From Perkinsus marinus ATCC 50983 (taxonomy: Eukaryota > Perkinsozoa > Perkinsida > Perkinsidae), in NCBI RefSeq assembly GCF_000006405.1, contig NW_003217015.1, forward strand, positions 322,511 through 386,510: a stretch of 64,000 bases of DNA, given 5' to 3'. The notes below the pieces were generated by a model. The model searched no databases. It was not told the DNA's origin and saw nothing but the letters and a program-made list of their open reading frames with translations. Shown here in pieces: positions 43,652 through 53,429 of the stretch. Every line of letters starts with the position of its first letter. The first letter of the stretch is position 1. Made by a program: the position numbers and the translations under genes.

Positions 43652-45903
43652 TTGCTGTATGAGGCATCTCTCGCAGCCATTATTATTAATTCAGCCATTA
43701 CTCGTCATTCCATCTCGGCCAAGTCCTCGGTGCCGCTGGCCTTCCTTTTGGTCTTTATCACACTGAACAGTGGCTATCCAGTGCGGGGGCATGCCCTAAA
43801 GGGCTCCTCCTCTCGGTCGCTGGTGCTTGGGGTAGTGAGGCTACGGACTGTGTATGTCGTATAACGTGTCTTTATGCAGACGCCGGATACTACCACAACA
43901 GAAGAACCTTCCGATAGTGCAGTTCATGCAAGTCAAAGCACTTTCCATGAGACTGAGATGGCTCGACTATTGGACATCGATGTAACTCGCCCCATGAAGG
44001 TAGGTCTCTGGTTCGATCCCGGCATGTGCCATTTTTCTCTTCCTCAGTATGTTTCTGCTGAGATCCTACGAGTGGGATACAAAGGGCACACCCTATCAGA
44101 GCCCTTCGCCAAGTACCACACCTGTCCCATCGCCTCGACGGTCATAGGAAAGTCTCAGGTCCTCTCTGCCAGCCAACCGCTACGGCGACATGATAGTGCC
44201 CGACACGCTCCTGCAGGGCAACTCCCCAGCTTGGGAGATCTGGCCTCACTCTGATGGCAAATCATCGGAGATTTTGTGAGCACGAGACTCTTTAGGGTTC
44301 GGCAGTACTACAGTGTGAAGGTACCAATTCCATGAGAGCAGTAGCCCCTGCGTTCAATCAGTAGTGAAGGAAGCCATGACACACATATCGATGGCAGTGA
44401 GTCCCGATTCGAGGCGCAGGTTCGAATCCCAGGCAAGACATCTTGATCCATGCAGGCACCATGTGTCAACTTCACGGACGTAAAGACGAGCGGCAATCCT
44501 TCCGGGGGTCAAGTCCTTAACATCAGTGCTGATGACAATGGATGCTACGCCTCTCTTGGCTACTCGACCGTCCATAAGAATGTCATCAACATCGGTGAGC
44601 TGATGTTACTCCTGATCATCGGCAAGAGCCCCTCGCCATCAGGTCGTGGCTGCATCAACGTTAATACGGCATTCCACCTATTGCTGCACGTCGTGGGTGT
44701 AGCCCATGAGCACCAACGACCGGACAGGGCGGAGTATATTGAGGTAAGCTCTCGGCGGCTAGGGTCGCGGAGGCGTCCTCACGTGTAGGTCGATGAGAGC
44801 AATATCGATGGTGTGATACAGCCGAATGGGATGGAGATGAAGATGAACTTCCAGTGAGTGTCTAGGCACTCCGTCCAGTAGTGGTATCATGGATCGACTT
44901 TCAGGCCCTTCGATGGAACGGGCACAGTATGGGAGGAACAAGTGCGAAGTAGGCACAAACCTGTCACGCGCCACAAAATTACATCATTCTTCAGCTGTGC
45001 CCTATGACGTGGCCAGTGTCAGTCATGGGGGAGCATGTCACTATTCGTTCGGTCGTTTTAGAGAAGGGAACTGTCCGGAGACTCTCATCCCACGGAAGGT
45101 GGGCCATCTGAGGGGCCTCAGCCATCAATGCGCTCATGTGGTCAGGTCTTGGGGGAAACAGCAGGAGAGGTTATCGGCAACCGAGCATTCCTTACAGCTC
45201 ATGACATCGCTCTACTTCGGATCATGTACGACTGATGTAGATTGTAGTAGCTTATCTCGTTAATAGGTACGGGTGTGGTGATGGACATTATCGTAATGGA
45301 GAGGGACACATGGCGGCCGCCTCCAATATTGTGTATGACATATCAGGGAAGGCGCTATCAGAGACTGTGACGGTAGGGGATGGAGAGATGTGTGGGAAGT
45401 GGTGAAGGAGTGGTAACAGGTGCTCAAAAGTTGCATGCTCGATGATCAAGCGACTTTCGATTGGGAACCAGAAAGGGAGGCGAAAGTGAAACCAACAGAT
45501 CCACCAACAACCACAACAACCACCACCACCACAACAACAACAACAAAAGCACCGGAGACAGCGGCGCCAGTAGAAGCGCCTACAACGGCTTTACCAGCAG
45601 AAACAACACTGGTTCCCGAGGACGGGGAAACAGTGGCAACAACAGAGCCACAGGAGAAGGGGACTAGTGCCGTGAAAATCGCCATTGCTGTGCTCTTTTG
45701 CGTCCTTCTGGCAAGTTTTGATGCTGATGAAACTCGAAGTAAGACCTTTGTTCTTTAGGGTGCAGTTGTTGCCTATGTTGTCCTGGACTGGTGGGCCCCT
45801 GAAGAGCAGGCGAAGGCGAGCGTCAAGCGCATCACGCATCGTGGAGGTAAGGAAAGTGACGAATTATTAGAAGGAAGTGAAGTATTACCGCATGAAGAGT
45901 GAC
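43652..45903 (+). CDS. Membrane-anchored astacin-like protein lacking the catalytic Glu (start uncertain)
   Basis: A hydrophobic leader (SVPLAFLLVFITLNSGYPV) begins the gene, though no good ATG was found. Recognisable astacin segments follow: EAMTHISMAAPCVNFTDV, DNGCYASLGYSTVHKNVINI, NTAFHLLLHVVGVAHEHQRP with DRAEYIE, VWEEQVRTVPYDVASV and DIALLRIMYD. The zinc motif HExxHxxGxxHE reads HLLLHVVGVAHE: the three His are kept but the general-base Glu is Leu. The Met-turn (normally S-x-M-H-Y) is also changed (VSHGGACHYS). A pseudoprotease is likely, unless this allele is defective. The C-terminus has a Cys-rich segment, a Thr/Pro-rich stalk (45.49-45.65 kb) and one membrane helix (AVKIAIAVLFCVLLGAVVAY) split by a GC-AG intron at 45711-45758, then a short tail. 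It is a type I surface protein. Two introns, 44000-44047 and 44397-44455, carry tRNA-like cores. Confidence 0.7.
44000..44047 (+). repeat. Putative intron with tRNA T-arm-like core
   Basis: This 48-nt GT-AG interval between DVTRPMK and YVSAEILRV contains GGTCTCTGGTTCGATCCC shortly after the donor and ends in a pyrimidine-rich CTCTTCCTCAG. It is also open in frame (16 codons), so splicing is inferred from motif, length and polypyrimidine tract. Confidence 0.6.
44397..44455 (+). repeat. Intron with tRNA T-arm-like core
   Basis: This 59-nt intron between AMTHISMA and APCVNFTD, a join that matches the astacin pattern, contains GCGCAGGTTCGAATCCC in gene sense. Confidence 0.7.
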
Positions 45904-46624
45904 GGCATGATGTTATTATTAACCCGTTGTTGGCATTGATCATGATTATCATAGTGTGTTGTGTTACGAAGTATACTATATACAGAGACCCACAGTGAAA
46001 GAATGATTTGATACATTGATAGGATATGTGTATTGGATAGTAAAGTGATCACTAATTGTTACTCTGTCGTAATATTTGAGTGCAATCATCACATCTTCGC
46101 AGTAGCGAGAGAACCTTATGCACGTTGAATGGTTCAGATGGATATTGTATGTCTAATCGGGCTCTCCGCTTAAACCCTAATCGGTATTGCAATGAACAGC
46201 AATCCCAATCCATGCAATTACTCGGGCCACAGTGTGGATCGAATAACACTCCACAGACTCCATGGCATGCACATGATAAACCAAAGTCCCATAGTATAGA
46301 TGAGAAGCCCCTTAATATTGATGATGATGATACGTGTACCGTGCATGTTACAATACGACGATAACTAGTCATCGATGATAGTGGAACGGTTGAACAAGAT
46401 GACAGCTTCACGCCATCATTATATGGTACTCTCGTCACCTAAAGCTTCTATCAAACCAATATGTCCATTGACAGAGCTCAACTGATGATGATTCCGGTCA
46501 AGGCATGCAGATGTTGGACTCCTCATCGAGGACGCTACCGTCCACTTCAGCATCCGGCGAGCAATCCACAAATACATTCTCTGCCACAATAGAGTACAGC
46601 AAAGAGGGAGGGGTCGGTTACGTG
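45904..46624. other. Intergenic, no gene resolved
   Basis: Overlapping frames on both strands at 46052-46438 lack domain content. No splice pair improves either of them. Confidence 0.35.
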
Positions 46625-48387
46625 CTACCAGCCTTGATGTTTTGTTTCATCTTCTGCTTGTAAGTATATATCTGACACGCACCTCGAGCCGTGACCATAG
46701 GGAGGTAAGCCAACCTCTTCATCAAGCAACTCGTCAAATCTCCAATTGCCGGTGCTGCCTCGTCGTCCTGTCTTGTCATTAATTCGGATGTAATCCCTAA
46801 GATAAGTCACTGCACATTTACCGCCGAGGCCCTACTTGAAGGATTGTGTGTTGGGCGGGTCCAGCTGTCCCGAAGCTACAATGTCGCCGAATATCCTATA
46901 CCATCAATAGCACACTTCCCAACATGAAAGACATCTTACTGTCCAATATCACACCCTGGTATCCTGTCACCAAAGATGCTGTCCGGGTCGGTATTGGATT
47001 GGGCCAATACCATCGACTTCCACTCCAAAGACCATGCGGGGATGTGCTACAAGATACGCTACGCACAGCGAAGATTTCAGATTGCGTCGTTGCCTTCCGT
47101 CTCGCATCTTCTGAATGCTCATCAGTGTCCTCATCGTATTCCGAGATTGGATACCTGACCAAATGCTGCTTGGCTGTCCGCACATTATCAGGCATTCCCT
47201 ACTGGTCATCAAGCCTCGGTGGGGAGTCCAAACTCCTCAGCCGTTTCACCTAGGAAGTGCGAATGGTGCGGTACGAGACGGTATTTGGAAATAAACAGCA
47301 GCAGCAGCACCTTTCCGCCTGTTATGGTTATCCGATGCTGAGCCGTATTCTTGCTCACAGTAGTAGAAAGGAGAACACGCCGTCCAGACCCCACATCCTC
47401 AGAGGAGGCTGACACGAATTCCCTAGGTATAATATCACCAAGCCCGCCGAAGGAGCCGATCGACTCCACGGCTATACCCGACTTCCTCACTGCGACGAGA
47501 TGCCCAAACGAATGGTGTCATTCTCACACAGTGTGGTACAACATGCTCGCATAGTCAATGGTCAAGTACATGTGTTGCTACGAATTTCCTCGAAAGTTCT
47601 GAGAGGAAATTTGGAGAAATTCTTGTTGGCACACTTCCACACAAATTCGTATGTAAGCCTCTATAATCAGTGGGGAACCTCTTGAGCTCAGCTGAGGAAA
47701 GCGATTATATATTCCAAAACTGTTGCTCACGTTTGTTGCAGCTGCCATCACTCTGTGCGCTCCCTGTCGGCGGTATAGGGGTCGAGAAGACCTTGGAGAC
47801 CTCGTACTCACTAGGTAGACTCTCTGAGGAGGGCCTACACCACAGTCCGAGCGGTAGAGAGCACCTACCAACGGCTCTCCGCACGTCTAGGTCCATCCCT
47901 CCACCCTTCTGGCCGGCAATAGGTGACACTGACAACACCCCCTCTGCCCCTATCGCCTCTAACAAGCACTGACCATTGTCATCATTAGTCTCCATCATCT
48001 CGGCTATACTCTTCCTCCCCTTAGCCCATACAGGCGTTGGAGGGTCGTCTACCCCTCCTGGAGTCGCATCAGGAAAGTAACCTGTGTGCAGAGGTGCCTC
48101 CCCACACATACAGTTGATATTGATGATGAGTAATATGCCCCGATGTATCATGCAATCCGTTGAATAAACGCCTCGAATAATAGCTGCCCTCCTCCACACA
48201 ATAGGGCGACGAGCCTTCCACCGAAGGCTAACACCGACCCCCATTCCGTCTTGTAGAGGATCCACAACGGAAGAGTGTATACAGGAATATTCATTCGAAA
48301 GCCGAGATAGATACCATACTGCTCACCTCTCTGCATCTGCCGTTTCACAGAGGCTGACATCGACGTTGTAGTATTGGTACGGGTCAT
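46625..48387 (-). CDS. Unrecognised multi-exon protein, minus strand (approximate)
   Basis: Coding-like minus-strand pieces include a 5' exon from 48387 (MTRTNTTTSMSASVKRQMQR, then a hydrophobic MNIPVYTLPLWILYKTEWGS), a following piece CGEAPLHTGYFPDATPGGVD with RKSIAEMMETNDDNG, and 3' pieces HPRMVFGVEVDGIGPIQYRP (about 47.0 kb) and YLRDYIRINDKTGRRGSTGN with WRFDELLDEE (46.7-46.8 kb). They are joined only tentatively and I recognise no family. The hydrophobic stretch in the first exon could be a membrane segment. A repeat-like block at 47590-47720 sits between pieces, probably in an intron. There may be one gene or two. Confidence 0.3.
47590..47720. repeat. Dispersed intronic repeat, copy 2
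   Basis: This is the diverged partner of 28395-28525. Shared words are AGGAAATTT, a TATAAT followed by GGGGAACCTCTTGAGCTCAG, and TATATATTCCA. On the minus strand it follows ATGGCAGCTGCAACAAAC and a GTGAGC donor, so like copy 1 it starts right at a 5' splice site. Confidence 0.65.
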
Positions 48388-50797
48388 CTGCCGAGGACCG
48401 GAGGACGAATGCTTCGTAGTCTGCCCTCCAGAATGTCTCTCTCACTGCCCACCACTATTCACCTCGAATTTGCTCGCTAGATCCTTCACTCGAGATCGCT
48501 GCGTATCGTTGCTGTGTGGACCAGCAGTAGCAGTAGAGCACTAGAGAGAACACAATAGGGTCGCCTACAGTGTAGTAAATAGTACCGACGACTGGTCCCC
48601 GATGTTGAATACTGAGTGGTTGCCGATCGACCTGAGAAGGGCGGATACGTATCCCCATGCCTCATTACTGCATCTACACGCCCTTACAGTAGCTTGTCCC
48701 CGGGAGAGCGTGGGACCGTTGCGGAGGGCACTGCTGTGGTAACCCCCTTGGACAGGTCTTCACTCTCATCATTGACACTAGAGCAGCAGAGGGAGTCTGG
48801 TGGCACCGAAGGTGGCTCTAACAAATGCTGCTGATGATGAGTGGAGCGGTGGTGAAGGGTACCCTTATGATGGTGTAGGAGGGGTGCTGTCATAACCGAT
48901 GGCTTGCTAGGGATGGGGACTCCTCTACTCTCCAGCCATGATGGTATTTCAGCAAGTATGTCCTCTAGACTGAGATAGAAGGAGTGCTAGTGATAGTACA
49001 GGGCCCCACCACCACGAGGACGGGGACGGGTGGTAGGTGTGAAGACGGGCGTTATAAACGACGGAGTTATATACTTGCCTGCTCACGAGAACGTGAAAAA
49101 AACTCATGGAAGGTATCCAACAATCGTTACGACATCCATGGGATTCCCCAAACCCCCACAGAGGACCTCATATACTCGGCCCTAGGACAGCAGTCCTATC
49201 GACTTTGCTTGATGGGTTGTTTCTCCACAACCTCCCGTCCGTTTCCAAAGCTACCCTATTCAATATTATGTCCCAACGCTTTGAGCCACGCCGGGTGTCG
49301 AAGACTAATACGGTACGATGCTTACCATTCATCCGCCTCTTTCATGCAAGTGGTCAACTCCGATTCCAATGCCATCACTCCAGCATCACCAGCGTCCGCT
49401 AGGCAACCGAACATACCGGCTAGATCCACTCTTCTCGGCTCTGGAGAGTCGCGAAAGGACATTAGAGGATACAACACGGCACCAAAAGAAGCAGGATTAT
49501 AACAACCCTTACGATCCATGATACCACGCCCTAGTGAACCTACTTCACTTCATATGGCCGTACTCCATATATAGACCAACACCAAGGACAAGTTAGCATG
49601 ATGAAATGCCGAAACTAAGGCATGCTCAGGAAGAGGCTCATACTAGTCGTAGCATGTAGGTGTAGACTCCTCACTTGGCGGGAAGAGCAACCCCCCCTCG
49701 TAGCGACTTGGGGGCGTATCACAATATGGGGGGATTGGCAAAAGAGAAGATTCAAGAAGGAATCGGGGGCATACCGAGGTAGAGGGGAGGAGCCCAAACT
49801 CCCCACTGGGCGAAGTGTCGTGCTTCTGACTCATCTGAGAGAAATGCCGTCACTAAGGATAGAACCGGATACCTTTGGATGGGTCTACCTCGCTTACGTG
49901 CGCTCCCACACCACCATCACTTCATGATCCTTGCAGGGGACATTTCCTGCCTTGTTCACAGTACTAAAGGTATCGACACAATGAACTCCTTACATTGAAG
50001 AGGGCTACGTGTATGGCACACTGCCATCCAACACTACCCATGTAACGTAGCATGTTACCTAGGAACCCATGAGTTGGGTGGTCGTGTATGAGATGAACCC
50101 CCCAGAGCTACAGCAACTGAATTAATCCACACAAGCTACGAATATCGGTCATCGAAAGAGCAGAATTGATGACATAACGAGTTAATAGGGTATTCACTGA
50201 TGGGGTACGACATAACGAGTTAATATGGTATTCACTGATGATGGACGATATTGGTGCGGAATGATCACTGATAACGAAGAGGAAGCCTATCATCCACAAG
50301 CGGTAACTCTTCGCTGTCTTGTGGATTATATAAACTCTGTTTACTCAGTAGTTAATACTCCATGGTAACATAATAAGCGTCTTCACACATCATCTTATAC
50401 TGCAAGATCTGCCACGAATCTTCCTCGACGTGATTCACGCTCCTGAATGAAAACACAACTCCCAGCGGAACGAACGTGTGACAGAAGCTGCGACAGTGTC
50501 GTTGAACTATTCACACGTCAAACAGCAGCTTCCCAACAGATGGCGCCACCCAACGGTACTTGCCATCCCTCAGCTACTTCCATTGGTGAGGAATCGGAGA
50601 GGGCCCACGAGGCTTTGCTGCTCCCAACACTGTGATCTGATACCAATCCCTGATACCTTACTCGAGATGCTACATGTCGTACCAGCAACATCCGATGATG
50701 TACTGGGGCTTGGACAACGAACTGCACTATCTTCGGAAACCCCTGAAACCGTGAAGAACAAGATAGAAACACATTAGCACTTTCCCAAACAAAAAGA
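48388..50797. other. Unresolved interval with weak minus-strand coding signal
   Basis: Minus-strand stretches at 48684-48893 (His/Ser rich), 49322-49519 (LAGMFGCLADAGDAGVMALE) and 49643-49834 (SGEFGLLPSTSVCPRFLLES) look more coding-like than their plus-strand partners but give no domain. I could not join them. The right part (49.85-50.8 kb) looks empty apart from a short tandem repeat. Confidence 0.3.
50171..50241. repeat. Two-copy 38-bp-period tandem repeat
   Basis: GACATAACGAGTTAATA followed by GGTATTCACTGATG occurs at 50171 and again at 50209 with one or two changes. It lies in apparently non-coding sequence. Confidence 0.85.
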
Positions 50798-51526
50798 TCA
50801 AACATACAGTGACGACACTCTCAGAGGAGTCCTACCCTGGTCAGTAGTGTCTTCGAGCAGAACTGCCAGCTTGAGGATGAAGACTGTGTCCCCAGTAGAG
50901 GACCTCACTATCTCCTCAGCAAAGCAATCGAATAGACCGATCATGCTCGTCTCCTTGGTCACCTTCCAAGACTTCCCAACCTTATCGTAACACAGAATAG
51001 CTGTTGTACGGTCGGTGAGCTCCGACCACACGCTCGCTGTCTTCTCCAGTACCACGGCGAGAGATAAGCCCTCAGGATTAACAGAAGGGCTCACGAAGCA
51101 CTCTCCATTGAACGTCACTTGATAGCGATAGCGGGGCTCCTTCTGATGCATCACCATCTGCGTGCTTGTGACGATGCCTTGGTGTGCATCCGAGGCGGCT
51201 TGTGGAAGAAGAGGAGGAGGAGGGCTTGGGATACTGCCCTCGGGGAGAATGGTCACATCGAGAATGAAAAAAGTACATCGGCCAATATCATCAAACTTGC
51301 GAGCAAATTTAGCAAAAAGTGGGAGATTGTGTTAGTTGAGGATATCACAAAACTTCCCCTCTCCATCGTAGCATACAATAGAGTACTTGGTGCCGGCAAG
51401 CGTCGGCCACTCCTTCTCAATGACGCGGGTCAGATGACCATTATCGTATTCTGACAAGCGTTGTTCAGTCGTGATGAACTCTGAGCCATAGGTGACTCTG
51501 TAGAGATGGAGTTCATCCAGAGGCAT
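50798..51526 (-). CDS. Protein with two tandem PB1-like (beta-grasp) domains
   Basis: Two successive segments share the same pattern. Segment 1 reads LHLYRVTYGSEFITTEQRLS, SIVCYDGEGKF, then over a likely intron KFDDIGRCTFFILDVTILPE. Segment 2 reads YRYQVTFNGECFVSPSVNPE, TAILCYDKVGKSWKVTKETS, LFDCFAEEIVRSSTGDTVF and ILKLAVLLEDT. The order (a beta strand with V-x-[YF]-x-G-E, an acidic C-Y-D-x-x-G-x loop, then a helix and a final I-L-x-x-V strand) resembles PB1/ubiquitin-like modules that mediate protein pairing. The linker is Pro rich (IPSPPPPLL). A start at 51526 (MPLDELHLYR) was assumed, but upstream minus-strand coding at 52.3-53.0 kb, and even the kinase at 53.4-55.0 kb, may belong to the same gene. 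Domain identity is from pattern only. Confidence 0.45.
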
Positions 51527-52282
51527 AACAGGAAAAATGTTGTAACTTGCGAACAAAAATACAGATTTTCAACTTCTACAATTCTCGTAGGCCACAACAC
51601 TGCTACTCAATATTTGTTGACTCCAAACACTCTTGGGGACGAGCGTCGCCACGATATTCCTTCTCACGTATACAAAGTTGTCTACGGTACGCGATGCTCC
51701 ACATTCCACATGAAGCAATCGATGCTACAATCTCAGGTGAGATGGCCAATTCCATTCCGTCCCGCCAACGGCCAGCCCATCCCCTTAGCCCCGCTTCCGA
51801 GCCAGCTGTAATCATCATTGCCCCCCATATGGCTATGCTGTATATCCTGGCTTTAGCACCTTTCTCAACCTATGGGGAATATTCGCTCAGCATAGCATAG
51901 CTACTCCCCAGTCCACCAAACCTCGATACTATCCACACCGTGGGTGCTCGATGCTAACTATGTGTTCTCAGCCCATCTCAGTATACATCCAAGTACACGG
52001 ACAACTATGCGCTGAAATCCGAGGTCTATAAAATAACCGCCGAAGTTTCTCTAGTAGTATCGGTTTCGGCAAGCTCTCCAACTCAGCTATACACATGCCA
52101 CTCTTTGACCATGCTCCACAAAGAGATAGAAGTTTACATTCTCGCTGTCAACACAACAGAGTACTGCAATTTAGTGAAGTACTGTGTACTCGAGGATGAC
52201 GCATGCATGGGAGTTGATTACACTGCATTTGATCAGCGATATACGAGTTTTCGAGTTGGATTTATATATAATAGTACGCCTC

Positions 52283-52643
52283 TCAACCACGACTACTCAG
52301 CCTCAGCCCTCTGCCCAAGACCGGAGGGGACAGTGCCGTCCTCCCTGGCCCCGGCATAGGGCTCGGCCATCTCTGCTCCATAGGGCTGCCCTGGATAGAC
52401 ATAAAGCTGGGCGATCTGCTACGAAGAGCAGCAGAGCCACTCCCCACTAGAATGGGTGACTGGCCGCCCGATGTGACACGATAGTGAACAGTGCGGCCAG
52501 TAGCATCTGGGGAGTAAGCTATCGTATTAGAGTTCACACGACCAGACTGTTGTTGTTGATGATGTACTGAAGGTGACGGTAACAGGCGTGGGGAGGGCGA
52601 TCGAGCTCGAGCCTAACAAAGCGTCAGCTATAGTATATCTCGC

Positions 52644-52692
<49 letters not shown>

Positions 52693-53040
52693 GTTCATGG
52701 TATCGACCACAGTCGTCCATTTTGGTATTGATGAGAAGGGCACTCTCTGCGGGGGAGGGGAAGGGCTCCGAGATAGACGAGTGTGATAGGCGTTCAAAGC
52801 AATCGCCTGGCGAGGACAAGAAGGTGACTACTCCCCATCGCCATCCAGTCCCCTCACATCTGCGAGTCGAGGTGATCGTGGTGACACGAAGCATGGAGTG
52901 GATCCATACAATGGGGAGTTGACAGCTAAGCAACCGAATCATAGGAATAAGCAGTAGAGCCTTACGACATCTACTGCCGACTATCCTCGCCGCTGACGGA
53001 TGTCGTGTATCGGCGATGTTCCTGTCACCCTCGTTCACGT
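52283..53040 (-). CDS. Exons of an unresolved minus-strand gene, possibly the kinase C-terminus
   Basis: A Ser/Pro/Gln-rich exon (about 52283-52615) opens after a TTTGTTAG acceptor with RARSPSPRLLPSPSV, HHQQQQSGRVNSNTIAYSPD and VHYRVTSGGQSPILVG. An upstream piece (about 52690-52850) reads DCFERLSHSSISEPFPSPAE with NTKMDDCGRYHE. The TAC microsatellite falls between them, probably in an intron. The bias is clearly protein-like but no domain is visible. Position and strand fit a regulatory tail lying between the kinase domain upstream and the PB1-like domains downstream. Confidence 0.4.
52645..52692. repeat. (TAC)16 microsatellite
   Basis: Sixteen perfect TAC units. It probably lies in an intron of a minus-strand gene, so length changes would not alter the protein. 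Confidence 0.98.
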
Positions 53041-53429
53041 CGTGAGCGATCGGCCAATGGGTGGCAGAAGATGCCAGTCGGGAATTCTATAGAATGGGGT
53101 AGAGGCAGGAGAGGGTACGACCAACCCTACGCTCCTCACGCTGGCCATGCTCGGCCTGGAGTCCATCCTGTGAGCCCCCGACACCTGCTTCGCTGACCTA
53201 TGAAGAGGCGGCCTTACCGTACACATGGTAGACCTCACATCACCTCCTAGAAGATCCTATACTGGTCCGGTTAACACTATCAATGGACTCAAGACGGGGT
53301 CCACGTAGAGATGTCCTCTGGGACTCTGTAGTGGTCGAGGTAGTGGAACCCGTCCTCTCACGAACCGTCTCAGCCGATGCTTCCACCACTGTGCCACTGT
53401 CGCTAGGAACATTCGTACTGGCCCCTCTA

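Noticed and set aside
44662-44700. Active astacin protease call
   Set aside because: The zinc motif reads HLLLH, not HExxH, so I do not call it an active peptidase.
46052-46438. Overlapping frames on both strands
   Set aside because: Neither shows a domain or splice sites, and both are about the length expected by chance in this composition.
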